From Xanthocytophaga agilis (GTDB lineage Bacteria > Bacteroidota > Bacteroidia > Cytophagales > 172606-1): a DNA stretch of 64,000 nucleotides. The stretch is from positions 1-64,000 of the forward strand of contig NZ_JASJOU010000011.1 in assembly GCF_030068605.1 (NCBI RefSeq). The letters are read 5' to 3'. Position numbers and translations under genes: made by a program. Shown piece after piece: positions 54,001 through 62,355 of the stretch (positions are counted from its first letter, which is position 1; the number at the start of each line of letters is the position of its first letter). Below the pieces are notes generated by a model, which worked only from the letters and a program-made list of their open reading frames with translations, had not been told where the DNA came from and did not search any database.

Positions 54001-54833
54001 GGAATGTAACGAAATGGTTTGGGACAACTACTGACATTCATGTGTCACGGGAACATGCCACCATACTCGAAGCTGAAGTCAAAAAACGCACATTGGAATT
54101 ACAAATGTTAAATATATCTCTTCGAAAGTCAAATGAAGACCTGCAGCAGTTTGCCCATGTTGCCAGCCACGATCTAAAAGAACCGGTAAGAAAGATCAAA
54201 ACTTTTAGTGGTAGACTTCAGGATGAATACAGCGATTCCCTTCCGGAACAAGGAAAACTCTTTCTTGAAAAAATACGCAATGCCACAAATCGGATGACGT
54301 CTATGATAGATGGAGTATTGGCCTATTCCAAGTTAAATGCAAATGAACAACACTCAAAACCTATTGATCTGAATGAAATATGCAGACATATTAAGACAGA
54401 TCTTGAATTGTTAATTCAACAGAAAAATGCCATTATTAACTGGGAGTCCTTACCTGTTATTGAAGGAGCTGCAGTCTTGATTTATCAGTTGTTTTACAAT
54501 CTTATTAATAACGCACTTAAATTTTCCAGCCCTGACAGGCAACCTGTTATTTCCATTTCTAGTATAATCGAGAAAGACAATAGTATCGATTTTGCCAATA
54601 TACGAATTTCAGACAACGGAATTGGCTTTAATCAGGAGAGTGCAGAGGATATATTTAATATCTTTACCAGGTTACATTCCAAAGATGTATATGAAGGGAC
54701 CGGACTTGGATTGGCACTTTGTAAAAAAATAGTAGAAAGGCATCATGGCCATATCCATGCTTCATCCGACAACGAAACAGGAGCTACCTTTACAGTATGT
54801 CTGCCTCTGAAACAAAATGAAGAAAGTATTTAA
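51024..54833 (+). CDS. Hybrid histidine kinase with two kinase cores and an internal receiver
   Basis: A 1,269-residue soluble protein with no obvious membrane helix. Order: PAS (about 25-165), GAF (about 180-345), HisKA with SNISHEFRTPLTLLLGP (about 361), HATPase (DTGIGIPEEELEKIFSRFHR), receiver with LLISDIMMPKMDGFEL (about 640-760), two PAS domains (about 775-1020), a second HisKA with HVASHDLKEPVRKIKTF (about 1048), and a second HATPase (DNGIGFNQESAEDIF, GTGLGLALCKKIVERHHG). The second half is like the phytochrome/Rcp-type kinases that pair with single-domain receivers, which occur on both sides. Signal unknown. Confidence 0.93.
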   Translation: METSPPFNTITNTPEFLSGGGELGQLIRTYDWSKTSLGPVETWPQSLRTCIRIMLTSRQPIWIGWGKELIKFYNDPYKAIVGGKHPWALGSPASVVWKDIWRDIEPMLKQVMEKDEGTYVESQLLIMVRNGYPEETYYTFSYTPIPGDDGGTAGMICANTDDTDRIISERQLKTLTQLSSGLTDAKSNREVIRETISTLSENKHDFPFALFYLLTDDKATFVSSTELGESIEIVPKEINLSLQSPVSELLHEVALSRKPQVLEQLQDVIGVMPTGAWEISSDKAIILPIVQPGAKDPYGFLVVGCNPYRLLDEKYSGFFSLVTDQIATSFSNVHMLEEERKRAEALAEIDRAKTTFFSNISHEFRTPLTLLLGPIEDTLNDEETNARNKSRMEVAYRNILRMQKLVNTLLEFSRIEAGRVEGKFTKVDIIALTTDLASTFRSAIEKAGMELKITYDSITDEVYVDIDMWEKIILNLVSNAFKYSHKGTISLHIAQSGDTIQVSVADTGIGIPEEELEKIFSRFHRIENIEGRSQEGTGIGLAMVQELVKIHKGSISVRSTRGVGSAFTIVFPTGKDHLPEDKITQSVTYELASLQTEAFVQEALKWLPQSESSLEQITNQSTWHTESESAPTAETYKNQILLADDNADMRDYVQRLLSDQFTVITATNGEDALYKMLQFRPELLISDIMMPKMDGFELLKCIRNHPDIKNTPVIFLSARAGEEAKVEGLNAGADDYLVKPFSAKELLVRVSNHIRINQIRRATEQQFYLLFRQTPAIINVLKGPEHRYEFFHPKNKELFGDKDFTGLTVKEALPDLGQDALELLDEVYRTGKTINLQEAPLTVINEQGESSTKYLNVIYQPWYALKGEIQGILNFAMDITETVQNRKKIEESEQSLNELANAMPQLVWVSTPDGEIQYFNNRISEFAGAHRLENGNWLWQDLIHPDDQSETNRLWQEAVTHHTTFQHEHRLQMSNGIYRWHLSRGIPQKDEQGNVTKWFGTTTDIHVSREHATILEAEVKKRTLELQMLNISLRKSNEDLQQFAHVASHDLKEPVRKIKTFSGRLQDEYSDSLPEQGKLFLEKIRNATNRMTSMIDGVLAYSKLNANEQHSKPIDLNEICRHIKTDLELLIQQKNAIINWESLPVIEGAAVLIYQLFYNLINNALKFSSPDRQPVISISSIIEKDNSIDFANIRISDNGIGFNQESAEDIFNIFTRLHSKDVYEGTGLGLALCKKIVERHHGHIHASSDNETGATFTVCLPLKQNEESI

Positions 54834-54843
54834 TGAAAAAATT

Positions 54844-55290
54844 ATGTCCAAAAGCTTTTTTTTAATAGATGACGATGCGGATGATAGGGAGTTGTTTGCA
54901 GAAGCATTATTGTTAGCAGATCCAACAGCAACCTGTTATACAGCTTCCAAAGCAGAAGAAGCACTCAAAAAACTGAAATCAGGTGATAGCTCTGTTCCTG
55001 ATTTTATCTTTCTGGATATCAACCTACCCGATCTTAGTGGCTGGGAGTGTTTGATTCAGTTAAAAAGTATGGCAAAGTATAAACAGGTACCTGTTATAAT
55101 GTATTCTACCTCTTCTCATGAAAGAGATGTAAAAATTGCTGAAGATCTTGGAGCCTTTTATTTCTTAACAAAGCCTGACGATTTCAAATATCTGCAGAAC
55201 TTTCTGACTATTATAGTTCAAACACCACTTCCAACTTTAAAAGAATCTCTTCAGAGCGAATCTAGACGGATCAATCAGAACATAAATTAA
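54844..55290 (+). CDS. Single-domain response regulator (downstream paralogue)
   Basis: About 148 residues from the ATG at 54844 (MSKSFFLIDDDADDRELF); an in-frame ATG at 54817 would overlap the kinase stop. It is clearly related to the upstream regulator: FIFLDINLPDLSGWECLIQL (phospho-Asp), YSTSSHERDV, FLTKPDDF. It follows the kinase by 10 bp, so translation is likely coupled and it is the most direct partner. Confidence 0.93.
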   Translation: MSKSFFLIDDDADDRELFAEALLLADPTATCYTASKAEEALKKLKSGDSSVPDFIFLDINLPDLSGWECLIQLKSMAKYKQVPVIMYSTSSHERDVKIAEDLGAFYFLTKPDDFKYLQNFLTIIVQTPLPTLKESLQSESRRINQNIN

Positions 55291-55359
55291 TCTTACATAA
55301 GGCTTGAGTATTATTTTCCCTACTCACTGATTATCAAATCTTAACCACTAGCAAGGCAT

Positions 55360-55367
55360 TACTTTTG
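55360..55367 (+). promoter_or_regulatory. Candidate -7 box before the GH3 gene
   Basis: TACTTTTG is a perfect TAnnTTTG match ending 38 bp before the ATG. I see no good TTG at the -33 position, so the call is weak. Confidence 0.35.
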
Positions 55368-55405
55368 TTAAGGATTATAGTAAATAATTTAACAACTATA
55401 ATCTT

Positions 55406-56965
55406 ATGCCTGTTATTGGTGCACTATTAAAAAAACTGATTGAGTTTAGCGACACATTTGTCAATGAAGGCAACCCTGCTGAAGCACAGGAAAAAGTTTT
55501 ACGTGCATTACTGGAAAAAGCCAAAGACACTGCATTTGGTCAGCATTATCAATTTGAAGCTATATTGGCAAGTCCATCTATTTCAGATGCATTTGCGGCA
55601 AGAGTACCCTTTCATAACTATGATAAAATGCATAGTGAATGGTGGCATAAGGTATTGGCTGGAGAAGCTGACATTACCTGGCCGGGAAAGCCTCATTATT
55701 TTGCATTAAGTTCAGGTACTACCAGTCATAGTAAGCATATTCCTGTAACAGATGAGATGCTGGCCTCCATCCGGACCTCTGCGATCAGACAAATCATGAG
55801 TCTGTCAGAATTTAATCTTCCACCTTCTTTTTTTGAGAAACAGATTATGATGCTTGGATCAAGCACACATCTTAAAGAGAAAGAAGATCATAAGGAGGGT
55901 GAAATCAGTGGAATCAGTGCCAGCAATATTCCTTTCTGGTTCAGGAGTTATTACAAGCCCGGTATTGAAATATCCAGTATTGATGATTGGGATACCCGAA
56001 TTGAACAGATTGCTCAACATGCGAAAGAGTGGGATATTGGTAGTCTGTCAGGGATTCCGGCCTGGATAGAACTGATGCTTAAGCGTGTGATTGAATACCA
56101 TAAAGTAGATACTATTCATGATATATGGCCTAACCTGATGGTATATGCCTCCGGTGGAGTGGCTTTAGGTCCATATAAAAGTAGTCTGGATAAACTATTT
56201 GGACGCCCGATGATTTATACAGATACCTATCTGGCATCAGAAGGGTTCCTGGCCTTTCAGCATCGTCCAGATACAGAAAGTATGCGTCCTGTTTTTGACA
56301 ATGGCATCTATTTTGAGTTTGTACCTTTTGAAGAAAATATCATTCAGGAAGATGGAGGTATAGACCCTTCTGCTAAAGCTATCTCTATTGAATATGTTCA
56401 GGAAGGAATAGACTACGTTTTGCTTATATCAACAGTATCCGGAGCATGGCGCTATATGATTGGAGATACCGTGCGATTTACAGATAAAAGTCGCTATGAA
56501 TTTATCATCAGTGGAAGAACGAAATTCTTCCTCAATGCTGTTGGTTGCCAACTGTCTGTTAATCAAATGGAACAAGGGATTCAGGAGCTGAATCAGCATT
56601 TTTCCATGGACATTACAGAATTTACAGTAGCAGAAGTACGTAGAGATGGACAATTTATTCACCAGTGGTATGTTGGAGCCAATACAGTTATAGACAATGA
56701 ACAAATAGCAGTTCATTTGGATCATACATTGTGCGAAATCAATAAAAACTATGCAGTAGCTCGTAGTCGTGCATTGAAAGATGTGAAGGTCACTGTTATC
56801 CCTACACAGCTATTTCATGACTGGAATGCAGCTACCAAAAAGCTTGGAGGACAAACCAAAGTACCTCGAGTAATGAAGGAACAACAATTTAATGAATGGG
56901 AAGAATTTGTAAAGTCTCACTCAGAAGAAGTAACCAATGCCATGACATCATCCGGTGACAAATAA
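55406..56965 (+). CDS. GH3 auxin-responsive-promoter family acyl-adenylating enzyme
   Basis: A 519-residue member of the GH3 branch of the ANL (adenylate-forming) superfamily. The ATP-binding loop is FALSSGTTSHSKHIPVTDEM (about 108-127); further family features are YASGGVALGPYKS and the SGAWRYMIGDTVRFTD region. Plant GH3 enzymes conjugate amino acids to acyl acids such as auxin; the bacterial substrates are mostly unknown. It is common as a single gene in Bacteroidota. The 3' end overlaps the convergent HELGH gene by 49 bp. Confidence 0.92.
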   Translation: MPVIGALLKKLIEFSDTFVNEGNPAEAQEKVLRALLEKAKDTAFGQHYQFEAILASPSISDAFAARVPFHNYDKMHSEWWHKVLAGEADITWPGKPHYFALSSGTTSHSKHIPVTDEMLASIRTSAIRQIMSLSEFNLPPSFFEKQIMMLGSSTHLKEKEDHKEGEISGISASNIPFWFRSYYKPGIEISSIDDWDTRIEQIAQHAKEWDIGSLSGIPAWIELMLKRVIEYHKVDTIHDIWPNLMVYASGGVALGPYKSSLDKLFGRPMIYTDTYLASEGFLAFQHRPDTESMRPVFDNGIYFEFVPFEENIIQEDGGIDPSAKAISIEYVQEGIDYVLLISTVSGAWRYMIGDTVRFTDKSRYEFIISGRTKFFLNAVGCQLSVNQMEQGIQELNQHFSMDITEFTVAEVRRDGQFIHQWYVGANTVIDNEQIAVHLDHTLCEINKNYAVARSRALKDVKVTVIPTQLFHDWNAATKKLGGQTKVPRVMKEQQFNEWEEFVKSHSEEVTNAMTSSGDK

Positions 56966-57516
56966 AGTCGCCGGATTTTGTTCTTATACCATGATGGCAG
57001 TTCGGCATGATCCAGAACAAAGTTTTTAGTAGCCAGAATATAGTTAAGTAGTCCCCTCTTTACGGCATAGGTGTCGGCAACCCGTTCAGCTTTACGAATA
57101 TACTTTTTAGAGAATACATATCCGGCACCAAATCGGGCCATTCCCAGTCGACCCCGATACAGGTAGTCCATTACATGTCCAAGTTCATGTCCGATCCAGC
57201 CAATCAGAACGTCTTTGGGCAAGTCTTCGATCTTCATGTGGGTTTTGCTCAGATGAAAATATCGACTTATGCGGATGATATAATGCCGACGATGTTTTTT
57301 TCTGAATAACGTTCGTGCTTTAGGCTGTGCCTGCATAATTGACGAACGAATATTCTCAACATAAACAAAGTCGATCTGAGTATCTTTTAGTTCAGGAAAA
57401 TACGACAATGCAATCAGTATCTCCTCTCTTAACTCATCAGGTATCAGCTTTTTATGAGTAAGAGATTCCCAGTCTATTGACTGAGAGTGAGATAAGTGTT
57501 TAGTAGGTTCCAACAT
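56917..57516 (-). CDS. HELGH-motif putative zinc metalloprotease
   Basis: A 199-residue protein without signal peptide. GWIGHELGHVMDY is an HExxH zinc site, with a likely third ligand Glu in KAERVADTYAVKRG, a gluzincin-like layout (HExxH...E-x-x-A-D) seen in M48-type and related small families. The flanks are basic. It is a compact form with no other recognisable domain, and the substrate is unknown. The convergent overlap of 49 bp with the GH3 gene is coding on both strands. Confidence 0.75.
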   Translation of the reverse strand: MLEPTKHLSHSQSIDWESLTHKKLIPDELREEILIALSYFPELKDTQIDFVYVENIRSSIMQAQPKARTLFRKKHRRHYIIRISRYFHLSKTHMKIEDLPKDVLIGWIGHELGHVMDYLYRGRLGMARFGAGYVFSKKYIRKAERVADTYAVKRGLLNYILATKNFVLDHAELPSWYKNKIRRLYLSPDDVMALVTSSE

Positions 57517-57826
57517 ACTCCATCAAATAAAAATCTAAACATCAAATCGCTTAAAGATACACAACAAATCCGATACCTACTGTTTATTTGTCAGCGAAGA
57601 TACATATTTAACATTTTTTGAACGTCCTAAAGCGTACAGGTAGTGTTCGGTTTTGATACACATAACCTAAGGTATTGTTACTTCGATAGCTCTTAGTATC
57701 ATTACACCCTATTTTTAATATTCTGGCAAGAGATTTGTGTTTGCGACTTTTAACAACTTGCTGTATTTCTTTCAGTAGCACAGACAACTATTTCTGAGTA
57801 AACATCCAAACCTATCTTCTATCTAT
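57517..57826. other. Divergent intergenic region
   Basis: About 310 bp between the HELGH gene and the permease gene. I see no gene, RNA or clear repeat in it. Confidence 0.5.
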
Positions 57827-60223
57827 ATGGTAAAGAACTACTTTATTCTTTCCTTACGTAATCTTGTTCGTAACAGGGTATATAGCCTCATTAATATTGC
57901 AGGACTTACGATTGGTCTGGCAGCAGCTATGCTGATCGTATTGTATACCAAAGATGAAGTCAGTTATGACCGCTTTCACACTCATCAAGACCGTTTATAC
58001 CGGATAGTCAGTGATGATGTCACACCTAATGGCGATGTAGCAGGTAAAAGTACAATTACGGGTTATCTGCAAGGACCAAAGTTTCAATTAAACATTCCTG
58101 AAGTGTTGTCTTATGTTCGATTTCATTCTACTCAACTGGATGTTAAACAAGGTACAAAGGTTAAGTCACAGGAGATCTATCTGACAGATAGCAGCTTTTT
58201 CAATGTATTTTCCTTTCCATTACTCAAAGGAAATCCAAAAACAGCACTGCAACATCCTAAGTCAATAGTATTGACGGAAGAAATGGCTCTCAAACAATTT
58301 GGCACCACTGATGCTCTGGGTAAAATAATGCAGATCAAAGACAAGGAGACCTTTGAACCCTATACAGTTACCGGCATTGCTCAAAAAAGTCCTCAAAACT
58401 CATCTATTAAGTTTGATATCCTGATGCCTATGATGGTAACTGCAGAGGAAATACAGGATAAAGAAAACTGGTTCAACATGTTTCTGAATACGTTTGTTCT
58501 GGTAGCACCCGGAACAAATATATCTACTCTTGAAGCCAAAATGAATAAAATATACTTAGGAGATGCAAAAAATGCAATCCAGAGTATACGTGAAAAATAC
58601 AATGTAAAAAACACCACATATTACAGACTTCAACCTTTTACTGACATGCATCTCAGTAAGGAACTACCAGTGGTGAATGGATTGCAGGATGGTAGTAATC
58701 CCATGTTCTCTTATATTTTGTCTGGTATTGCCTTATTTATCTTACTCATCGCCTGTATCAACTTTGTGAACCTGACACTAGCCCGATCACTCAAACGAGC
58801 CAAAGAAATTGGAGTACGTAAAGTGGTAGGTGGTGGCAGAAAGCAACTGATTATGCAGTTTATGGGAGAATCGTTTGTCTTGTGTTTCATTGCGTTTGGA
58901 CTAGCGATAGTATTGGTTCAGCTTACTCTTCCTACTTTCAATCAGTTAGCTAATAAAGCACTTTCTTTATCTTACTTGTTGGATATACAACTTATATTAA
59001 CCTATATTCTATTATTTTTACTTACGGGAACACTAGCAGGCTTCTACCCTGCTCTAGTGTTGTCCAGCTACAATCCAGTACAAACATTGTACAACCGGTT
59101 TCAGATCTCAGGAAAGAATTATCTGCAGAAGTCGCTTGTAGTACTACAGTTTTCTCTTGCTTCTTTTCTAATAATTGCTACTCTCACAATCTTTGACCAA
59201 TTTTCCTATCTGACTCATAAAGATCTTGGCTACGATGATCACAATCTGATTACTATTCCTAAAAACAGTTTGACTCGTACAGAAGGCAAACTGTTAAAAG
59301 AACAACTATTACTTAACCCTGCAATCGAAGATGTTGCTTTAAAAAACAGAGGTAGTTGGGGTACTAGTGCCAGAATCAATAAAGATCAAGACATTCAGTT
59401 TTCCTATGAGACAGTAGATGCGACCTATTTACCATTATTACACATTCCTGTTATTAAAGGACGTAACTTCTCAGGAGAACTATCTACAGATTCTACAAAG
59501 TCTGTGTTAGTCAATGAAAGTTTTGTAAAAGAGGCTGGCTGGAAAAATCCTATTGGCCAGGAAGTCAATTTTTGGTATAATAACAATGAGAGATATACAG
59601 TAGTAGGCGTTGTAAAAGATCATCACTTTAGCGCTCTAAATGAAAAGATCCGGCCTCAACTATTCACGATGAAGCCCAAGAATCAATATGGTATGGCATT
59701 TATTAAAATCCGACCACATACAGAAACTGCCAGTCTTCAGCATATTGAGAAAGTATTTAAAAAGCTATTTCCCATTAACCCTTATATATATACATTCAGG
59801 GAACAGGAGAACCTCAAAAACTATGAAACTGAAGCGAAGTGGAAACAAATTATGTTATTTGGAGCTATTCTCACCATATTTATCTCCTGTATAGGATTGT
59901 TTGGTCTGGCTACTCTATCTGCTGAAAAACGTACGAAAGAAATTGGTATCCGTAAGGTATTGGGTGCCAGTGTAGCCAGTATCGTTCAATTACTTTCCAT
60001 GGATTTTATAAAACTGGTGGGGATTTCCTTTGTATTCGCCTTTCCAGTAGCATGGTTCGCTGCAAACAAATGGCTTGAAAACTATCCTTATCGAACAGAT
60101 ATTGGCTGGTCAATCTTCTTACTCACAGCAGTTCTGGCAATGACAATTGCACTGCTAACAGTAAGTTACCAGGCTATCAAAAGTGCATTAGCTAATCCAG
60201 TAAAATCACTACGTACAGAGTAA
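57827..60223 (+). CDS. MacB/FtsX-like ABC transporter permease
   Basis: A 798-residue permease of the Bacteroidota type. The N-terminal helix (NIAGLTIGLAAAMLIVLY) is followed by a periplasmic MacB-type core, a central block of three helices and the FtsX signature (LARSLKRAKEIGVRKVVGG) repeated at the C-terminal end (SAEKRTKEIGIRKVLGASVASIVQ). These are the two FtsX repeats fused in one chain. No ABC ATPase is adjacent, as is usual for this group, so its partner ATPase must come from elsewhere. The function is probably lipoprotein or toxic-peptide handling, but is unproven. Confidence 0.92.
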   Translation: MVKNYFILSLRNLVRNRVYSLINIAGLTIGLAAAMLIVLYTKDEVSYDRFHTHQDRLYRIVSDDVTPNGDVAGKSTITGYLQGPKFQLNIPEVLSYVRFHSTQLDVKQGTKVKSQEIYLTDSSFFNVFSFPLLKGNPKTALQHPKSIVLTEEMALKQFGTTDALGKIMQIKDKETFEPYTVTGIAQKSPQNSSIKFDILMPMMVTAEEIQDKENWFNMFLNTFVLVAPGTNISTLEAKMNKIYLGDAKNAIQSIREKYNVKNTTYYRLQPFTDMHLSKELPVVNGLQDGSNPMFSYILSGIALFILLIACINFVNLTLARSLKRAKEIGVRKVVGGGRKQLIMQFMGESFVLCFIAFGLAIVLVQLTLPTFNQLANKALSLSYLLDIQLILTYILLFLLTGTLAGFYPALVLSSYNPVQTLYNRFQISGKNYLQKSLVVLQFSLASFLIIATLTIFDQFSYLTHKDLGYDDHNLITIPKNSLTRTEGKLLKEQLLLNPAIEDVALKNRGSWGTSARINKDQDIQFSYETVDATYLPLLHIPVIKGRNFSGELSTDSTKSVLVNESFVKEAGWKNPIGQEVNFWYNNNERYTVVGVVKDHHFSALNEKIRPQLFTMKPKNQYGMAFIKIRPHTETASLQHIEKVFKKLFPINPYIYTFREQENLKNYETEAKWKQIMLFGAILTIFISCIGLFGLATLSAEKRTKEIGIRKVLGASVASIVQLLSMDFIKLVGISFVFAFPVAWFAANKWLENYPYRTDIGWSIFLLTAVLAMTIALLTVSYQAIKSALANPVKSLRTE

Positions 60224-60240
60224 AAATCCGACTTGGTCAG

Positions 60241-60284
60241 AAATATAAGGACATCCTAACCTGTAAGATGTCCTTATATTTTTT
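60241..60284. terminator. Bidirectional terminator between permease and PhyH genes
   Basis: A 15-bp perfect stem (60241-60255 with 60267-60281) is followed by T-rich sequence on the plus side and A-rich on the other. It lies between convergent genes, 18 bp after the permease stop. Confidence 0.85.
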
Positions 60285-60338
60285 AGGCACATTTGTACTT
60301 TCTAAACCATAGAAAAAATCAAAGTAGTTTACCCGACA

Positions 60339-61310
60339 CTACCATTTATCTAGTCCCAGGAGTTTACGGCCTAAAGGAGATAATTCTGCAGTGCTGTATC
60401 TGGTTTGTTCCCAACCTCTGGGATCGCCAGGAAAGGCAAATCCTTCAGGAGCTTTTCGTTCTCTCCAGGAAGAAATACGCCATTGACGTAAAGCTTCATT
60501 TTCCTCTTCAGCGGGCATCATAGAAATATACTGTGCCATACGTACTTTATTTACACTTGTATTGGCCCGGATACCATGTGGCTGCGTACTGTTGAAGATC
60601 AGCAAATCACCGGCTTCCATAGGAACCTTTACAATTTCAAAACCTGTTACATCCGGCTTAAAGTGATCCCGGTCGGCAGGTTGAGTTAACTTCCAGGTAT
60701 CGTAGGTACGATATAGTTCCGGTATACACTGAAATCCACCCATATTGGGATCTGTTTGGTCAGCTAATGCCAGTACGCCCTGTACATTCTGAGGTTTGGT
60801 TTCCGGATCATAATCCCAGTGAATAAATCCCTTGTACTCATGCCCAGGCCGGATAGGAAAATTCAGATTGGCTCTATCAATAGTTACCCATAGCTTTTCC
60901 GTTCCCCAGATGTCTGCGAAAGCCTCATGTACTTTTGGATATTGCCGGTTATCCCAGAGATATTGGTGATTATATACTTCTACCATACCTGTATTGGTCA
61001 ATTCTTTCATTTTCATTTCTGACCGGGCTGGCGCATACCAGGTATCAGGGTTAGCAGGATCTTTTTCTTCAAATTCCCATAAGAAGTTTGCCAGTCTTTC
61101 TACCTGCTCTTTCGGTACGGCATTCTTAATTACTATATATCCATTGTGAATCCAGAATTGCCAGTCCTGTTCACTTAGTATCCGCAAAGGCTGACCATTA
61201 CTTCTGTCATTAAGTTTTATCTTACTGGTAATTGCAGTAGATGGATTGCCTGGTATATCCTTGTGCGCATTATCAGGAACCATAGTAGGAACCATTGTCT
61301 GTATTTGCAT
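60339..61310 (-). CDS. Phytanoyl-CoA dioxygenase (PhyH) family protein
   Basis: A 323-residue Fe(II)/2-oxoglutarate-type dioxygenase. The metal triad is visible as HWD in FIHWDYDPE and the distal His in NSTQPHGIRANTS, whose Arg would bind 2-oxoglutarate. Other family features are WIHNGYIVIKNAV and MEAGDLLIF. The family hydroxylates varied small molecules; the substrate is unknown. It is divergent from an AraC-type regulator, its likely controller. Confidence 0.9.
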   Translation of the reverse strand: MQIQTMVPTMVPDNAHKDIPGNPSTAITSKIKLNDRSNGQPLRILSEQDWQFWIHNGYIVIKNAVPKEQVERLANFLWEFEEKDPANPDTWYAPARSEMKMKELTNTGMVEVYNHQYLWDNRQYPKVHEAFADIWGTEKLWVTIDRANLNFPIRPGHEYKGFIHWDYDPETKPQNVQGVLALADQTDPNMGGFQCIPELYRTYDTWKLTQPADRDHFKPDVTGFEIVKVPMEAGDLLIFNSTQPHGIRANTSVNKVRMAQYISMMPAEEENEALRQWRISSWRERKAPEGFAFPGDPRGWEQTRYSTAELSPLGRKLLGLDKW

Positions 61311-61437
61311 ATAACCTGATGTTTAGGAATGATAGAATAGTTCAAAGGTAGCCTTACTCCTATCTCTTTTCATCCACTCCTATGACCATCTTTTGCTCTC
61401 TATTGACTATCTTACAGAATCATGGCTACACAACAGT

Positions 61438-62304
61438 ATGTTCACAGAAAAATACAGAGATATGAAGATACAGAAAGAAGTGGTTATACCTGATCCGGGT
61501 AAATCTTTCAAGCTATTTCAGCCAAGCCTGCGCAATTACTTTTACTGGCATTATCACCCCGAATACGAATTGGTATTAGTAGAAGCATCTACGGGTATAC
61601 GCCATGTAGGACAGCATATTTCCAGCTACATGGAAAGTGATTTGGTACTGATTGGGCCTAATATACCACACTTAAACTTCGATTATGGCATAGAAACTGA
61701 GTATAAGCAAATAGTAATACAGCTAAAAGAAAACTTTCTGGGAGATGCCCTACAACATACCCCCGAGTTTGCCCCTATCCAGCATTTGTTTGCCAGAGCG
61801 TATAAGGGTTTGTCTTTTACAGGAGAGACAAAGAAAACTGTCACTGAAAAACTCAGAGAGATGCAAAATCTGAAACACTTTGATCAGTTGTTACATCTAC
61901 TGGAAATCTTTCAGATTCTGGCTTTGTCTCAGGAAGTAACAGAACTCAACGATCAGGACACCAGTATCAAACTTTTCTTAAATGATAAGATTCGGATGGG
62001 AGCTATTTATAAATACATTCATAGTCACTACCATGAAGCCACAGATGTAAACGTAGTAGCATCTAGTGTAAATCTCAGTACAGCTGCCTTCTGTCGGTAT
62101 TTCAAGAAACAAACACGAATGACATTTACAGACTTTGTCAATCACTATAGGATTACACAATCCAAAACGCTGTTGCTACAAGAAAAATCCATATCAGAAG
62201 TCTGCTTTGAGGTAGGATTTGAAAGTCTATCTTATTTTAATAAACTTTTCAATAAAATTGTTGGAGAGAATCCTTCTGCTTTTAAGAAGCGGTATAGTAA
62301 ATGA
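61438..62304 (+). CDS. AraC family transcriptional regulator
   Basis: About 288 residues from the ATG at 61438; the frame opens at a TTG (61393) and another ATG is at 61462. The N-terminal cupin-like sensor has YWHYHPEYELVLV, and the C-terminal double helix-turn-helix has VNVVASSVNLSTAAFCRYFKKQ and ISEVCFEVGFESLSYFNKLF. It is divergent from the PhyH dioxygenase gene, so it probably controls that gene in response to a small organic ligand, such as a sugar. Confidence 0.9.
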   Translation: MFTEKYRDMKIQKEVVIPDPGKSFKLFQPSLRNYFYWHYHPEYELVLVEASTGIRHVGQHISSYMESDLVLIGPNIPHLNFDYGIETEYKQIVIQLKENFLGDALQHTPEFAPIQHLFARAYKGLSFTGETKKTVTEKLREMQNLKHFDQLLHLLEIFQILALSQEVTELNDQDTSIKLFLNDKIRMGAIYKYIHSHYHEATDVNVVASSVNLSTAAFCRYFKKQTRMTFTDFVNHYRITQSKTLLLQEKSISEVCFEVGFESLSYFNKLFNKIVGENPSAFKKRYSK

Positions 62305-62338
62305 GAGATGCTAGCTACTACTTACAATACCGCTTCTT
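62284..62338. terminator. Inverted repeat between convergent genes
   Basis: AAGAAGCGGTAT (62284-62295) and ATACCGCTTCTT (62327-62338) are exact reverse complements separated by 31 nt. The left arm is in the last codons of the AraC gene. It may help terminate both transcripts. Confidence 0.45.
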
Positions 62339-62355
62339 CAGTATAACTATTTCTG

